The notes under the pieces: generated by a model
What the model was told of the DNA's origin: nothing
Databases searched by the model: none
The model's input: only the letters and a program-made list of their open reading frames with translations
Part shown: piece by piece, positions 59,676 to 64,000 of the stretch
How the letters are laid out: each line of letters begins with the position of its first letter
Position numbering within the stretch: position 1 is the stretch's first letter
DNA from: Aedes albopictus
Lineage: Eukaryota > Arthropoda > Insecta > Diptera > Culicidae
Length of the DNA stretch: 64,000 nucleotides
Direction: 5' to 3'
Assembly (NCBI RefSeq): GCF_035046485.1
Contig: NC_085138.1
Coordinates: 329,464,129-329,528,128 of the forward strand
Program-made: the position numbers and the translations under genes

Positions 59676-62600
59676 GGTGACTGCCATTTGAACTGTCATT
59701 TCTTCGCTACTGCGTACTGCGATCGAAGAAAAACCGGTTTCTTGAGCGATTCAGTCAAGAAATTTCCCATGCATCAAGATAGGCTGAGAAATTCCTTCTG
59801 ATCTGCAAACAGCGCTTAAATATGAAACTCATTTTTATTAAAGTGGCGATTCCTTTAGACTTAGGGGATCGCAGCAGTCCGCGAACGTGTGCGGGTATGA
59901 AAAATTAACGCATTTCGGACAAACATTTGCTTCTTTTCCCAAAAAGGTCACTTCTAAGTGCTCTGTTCTCTTCGGAAATAAAGTTACATTCAGTTGAAAT
60001 TGAATAAGAAAATTTATTTGAAGCTTTAATTTGAAATTTTCTTCTACAAAATAATTTGAAATTCAATCGGAAACTACTTAGACTTTTTTCGGTAATTCAT
60101 TCAAGAATTTCGTGGAGAATCTAATTGAAATTAACTTTTGCAAATTTATTTGGAAGTTTCATTGCGATTTCCTTTGGCATATTTAATTGCGTGGTAGGGT
60201 AATTGATCCGATCATGGAGGAGTTAAGCACTGGGTTCATGTTTAAACCACAATTGTATCGCCCCAAGCAAACTTTTTACATGGTTTGAATTGAAAATGAT
60301 AAAATCCATCCTTAATCTACGGGAAAATGACGAAATATTGCCACTTTGATGTTGTTATTAGCATTTTATTCGTTTTTATCTGAAAGAACATTGTGTTCCT
60401 AATGTTGCGGTATTTGTTCCTAATGTTGCGGTATTTGGTTCCTATTGTTGCGGTATCCCATTGAAATCATATGGGATACCGCAACATTAGGAACACTACC
60501 GCAACAATAGGAACACAGCAGCAAACACATTAAGGAAAATATTTTTTTTAAATAGGTTTTTGGGCAAATCTTAAGCAAACAAATGGTGCAATCTCATAAT
60601 TTATGCACCATACATCTATTAAAAATACCTTTTGGTAAAATTTCAGTCGAAAAAGTGCTCAATTGCCACTACCGCAACATTAGGTACTACCACAACGATG
60701 GGAACAATTACCCTATTGGTTCTTTGGAATCGTTGATCATTTGGTTGCAACTGCGTCTGCTAAGCCGAAAATTGAATTAAGAAATTTATTTGGAAGATTT
60801 TTTTTTATATAAATTTAATACGAATTTCTTTGGAAACTTCCTAATCAAAAATTTCGTTTATTTTTTTGGTAATTTCTTCAGCAATTTGGTTGAAAATTCA
60901 GTTCAAATTGACATCGGAAATTTATTTCTGATATTTTCTTTCGATAATAAATTTGGAATTCCTTCGGAAACTTCTCACACTTTTTTTCTGGTAATTTCTT
61001 CAGCAGTTTGCTTTGGACATCAGTTGAAGTTGACTTAGGCATTTTATTTTAATATTTTTAAATCAGTTTCCGCAAACCGATTTGAATTTTTTTTTCGGTA
61101 ATTCTTTGGTATTTTTTTGGCAATTTCGTTGATAATTAATTTGAAATTGGTTACGACAATTTGTTTGTTTTGGAAAATTCTATAAAATATTGCTATTTTT
61201 TCGATGAAATTAGAGAATTAGTTGAAATGTACTTTAACAATTTGTTCGATAGCGTTTTAATATTTTTTTTAAATTTTTGTTTTGGTGAATCCTTCAAAGA
61301 TAGCTGGAAATTCAATTGAAATTAAATTTGGCAATTCGTTTGGAATCCTTTTTTTTATTTTTTTTCCGCATATTAATATGGGATTCCTGTGGAAATTTCT
61401 GTTGCTTTTTTCGATAACTCTTTCAGTAAATTTGTTGGGCATTCAATTGAAACTGAGTTAAGCAATTTATTTGAATGTTAATCCGGCAAATAATTTGGGA
61501 ATTGCATCCGAAACTTCTTGAAAAAAAACGGCAATTCGTTTGTAGATTCATTCCATTATTTATTTTGAAATTTCTTGCTTGATTTCATTACATAATTTAA
61601 TTTGTCTCTTTCAAAACTTAAGAATTATTTTTCGGGGTTTTTAAGCAAGGTTTTTTTTTCGTAGAGAAATCATTTCATATTAACTTCGGTGTTTTATTTG
61701 TATACTTATATAGGATTTTTTTCGCAATTGACAATTAGGAATTCTTTAGGAAAATAATTGATTGTTTTCCGGTATTTCTTTTGGTAATTTCTTAAGCAAT
61801 TCCCTCGAATATATTCTAAAATCTTTTTTGGTATTTCTTTTTTATTGATTATATTATTTATGTATCATCGATTGAGATATTCTTTTGAGATTTCATTCAG
61901 CAAAAAAGGGTGCGCCTCATGAACTTTTAGTTTTTTTTTAATTTGTTGTGAATTCAGCTGAAAATAACCTCGGTTAATTTATTTAGAATTCTTTCGGATA
62001 CTCCTTAGTTTTTCTTTTATTTTGTAATTATTTGTGTTGTATTTTGGTAATTCCTTTAGAAATATAGTTAAAAATTCATTGAAAATTGTAGAGGCAAATG
62101 ACCAAAGTTCAAGCCTCTTTAATAAATAATAATAATATAATTTTAAATTCCCTGACAATTTAATTTTAAGTTTATTTCAGATTTAGAAATTTAATTAGAA
62201 ATTCCTTAGGATATTTAAATAAAAAATTTGCGTGATTCTAATGATAATTCTTTTGACATTTTTATACGAAATTCTGTTGAAATTGTCATCGGCAGTTTAT
62301 TTGGGAGATTCCTTTGAGATAATTCGCTACCTATTTAGGAATCCTTTGGATATTCCTCATTTCGTTTTGGTAACTCTTTGATATTTCTTTCGGTAATTCT
62401 GTAGGAATTTCATTTTATTTGGAAGTTTTATCAAGATTTCCATAAAATTGTTTTTTTTTTCCTTCAGAAATTTCTTACAGTTTGTTTGGTATTTAATTTG
62501 GTAAGTCATTCGGAAATTCTGTTGAGCTTCCTCTCGGCAAACTATAAAGGAATTCCTTCTTAAATTTGTCAGAAACTTCTCTTGATATTTCTTTAGATGA

Positions 62601-63756
62601 TTTATATCAATTTCGATTTATATGGGAAATGCTTCGATAATCTTAAGAATATTTTTCCGGTAAGTCTTTTGTAATTATTGCAAAAATTTAGTTGGAAATC
62701 CAGTTTCAATTTAGTTCATCAAATCAATTGCCAATTCTTTTAAGATTTTTCTCTGTGAATTATTTGATAATTTTTTCGGTTGTTTTGTAAGAACCTCCTT
62801 CAACAGTTTTGTATGGAATTCGTTAAATATTTTCATTAAACAATATTTATAGATATTTCTTCCATAATATTTTTGGCACAAAAAAAATGGTTCCTAAGGT
62901 GAACCGGCAAATAAATTGCAATTTATTTAGGAATTTTCTGTTAGAATTCCTTCTGTTATTTTTTCTTTGAAATTTCGTTTGACAAAATTTTGGGAAATGG
63001 CTTCGTTTACTCTTATAGAAGTTCCTTCGGAAATGCCTTACAACATTCCTTATGAAATTTATTTGGGAACTTTTACGGCAATTTCTTCATATTTTTTATG
63101 AGATTTTTTTGGAGAATTCTTTAAAAAAACAATGCAAATTTCTCCAGCCGTTTCTTTGAAAACTTTTTTCTCAATATTTTGGAAAACTGCTTTGGTATTT
63201 TTTGGAAGTTCATTTTGCAATTCAATTTTATATTCATGAGACAATTAATTCGAGAATGTCTTCTGTTATTTTTTTTTCAGATTTATCAATGTAAACTTCT
63301 CGAGCAATTGCTTCGGGAATTCGATCGGCAATACTTGCTTCTTTTTTGAAGCAATTATAACCTTTGTGATTCTATTTCGAAATTTGTTTGAGAGCTCCTC
63401 CAGTAATTGCTTTGAGAATTCCTCCGGAATAGATAGGTAATATCTTTTGAAGTTTTTTTTTTTTTGAGAATTTCTCCAGAAATCTTCAGCAACATAATTC
63501 GAGGTTTTATCGTTAATTCTTTTAGATAATTCCTCGGTGAATTCTTCAAGAAATTTTTGTCTAATGATTTGAGAATTTTTTCAGCAATTCGTTCGGAAAT
63601 TATTCAGAAAAATTATTCAGATTTTTCTAGGAATTTCTCAACATACAATTTGGCAATTTCATCGACAAAATTTTAAGACATTTCTTTGTGAATACTTTAA
63701 GAATATCGGTTGACAACTTCTTACAAAATCGTCAGCAATAAGTTTGGGAAAAAAAG
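59676..63756. repeat. AT-rich degenerate 'ggaaatttctttggaaattc' repeat
   Basis: About 3.5 kb of loosely periodic AT-rich sequence (units such as 'aatttatttggaagtttc', 'ttcggtaatttcttcagcaattt') starting near 60000 and interrupted by the MITE at 60195. It looks like a more decayed or AT-richer cousin of the GGAATTCC arrays. No gene. Confidence 0.55.
60195..60716. mobile_element. MITE with TAGGGTAATTG ends
   Basis: Ends TAGGGTAATTGATCC and GGAACAATTACCCTA. The internal motif TTCCTAATGTTGCGGTA is repeated directly and inverted (60396-60530, 60668-60690). No ORF. Confidence 0.65.
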
Positions 63757-64000
63757 TTTATGCCAGGTGATCTTGTAGGTCACCTGAGCATTTCACAATA
63801 TTTCCAAAATATGCCAGTAATGAAAATGATTAACGACTGGATGAAACCTGTGGAGAACCTTACAAGTTGCACGAAACAACTCGTGCAGATTGGGAAGTCG
63901 GAGGTACCACTGTTTGTCAAGGATCAATCAAATTCTATACAGATGGCTCAAAAGTTGGAATAAAAACGGGAGCAGGAATCTACGGCCCTGAAATATAAAT
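63757..64000 (+). pseudogene. LINE fragment with start of an RNase H domain, runs off the window
   Basis: Codes GHLSISQYF and INDWMKP, then, after a one-base frame change near 63893, DWEVGGTTVCQGSIKFYTDG followed by SKVGIKTGAGIYGP, and a stop near 63998. The FYTDGSK motif carries the first catalytic Asp of RNase H, and TGAGIYG is the following strand. An RNase H domain points to an I, R1, LOA or Jockey-group LINE rather than RTE. Confidence 0.7.

Overview
This window is eukaryotic, AT-rich, intron-containing DNA made almost entirely of interspersed repeats. The mix (tRNA-derived SINEs with a Feilai-like body, RTE- and R1-type LINEs, a Penelope-like element, many TA/4-bp/5-bp/8-bp-duplicating MITEs, degenerate GGAATTCC arrays) is what I associate with culicine mosquitoes, most likely Aedes. 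That assignment is inference from repeat style; no host gene here proves it. I see no complete host gene. The best host coding candidate is one first exon on the minus strand (54632-54818).

Layout: 1-1770 degenerate 12-bp-period repeat; 2459-2622 (GT)82; 2630-5990 a roughly 110-bp minisatellite split by a 5'-truncated RTE-clade LINE and a small inverted-repeat element; 8673-9006 MITE; 9174-11640 long-inverted-repeat element with RSS-like ends; 11830-16080 GGAATTCC array broken by a hAT-like element (12301-14157) and MITEs; 16180-20440 SINEs plus a 150-bp minisatellite element; 21069-30384 an R1-like LINE interrupted by an 8-kb nest of DNA transposons; 31045-31931 an (AC)n-tailed retroposon; 32-35 kb mostly unremarkable; 35500-39665 GGAATTCC array split by a Penelope fragment and a perfect 1.5-kb (TATTTA)n; 39670-40325 a 140-bp minisatellite; 41555-42800 Helitron-like sequence split by a TA-flanked MITE; 45580-46487 MITE; 46547-52023 a nest holding a tRNA-Thr-like sequence, a second (AC)n-tailed retroposon, a giant palindrome and a Penelope-like element; 52177-53690 piggyBac-like and hAT-like MITEs; 56600-57955 the 5' half of a second RTE LINE; 60000-63750 an AT-rich degenerate repeat; 63757-64000 the start of an RNase H domain of another LINE.

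The most interesting item is at 22012-26694: a Transib-type transposon with a four-exon transposase. It keeps the RAG1-like D-D-E triad, the CxxC and HxxxxH zinc pairs, and ends that read heptamer, 23-bp spacer and nonamer, like a V(D)J recombination signal. It has about 900-bp inverted repeats and one inactivating frameshift. Two further elements in the window carry the same type of end with 5-bp target duplications. The whole nest lies inside a larger inverted-repeat element with an exact 8-bp target duplication, which sits inside the reading frame of a LINE.
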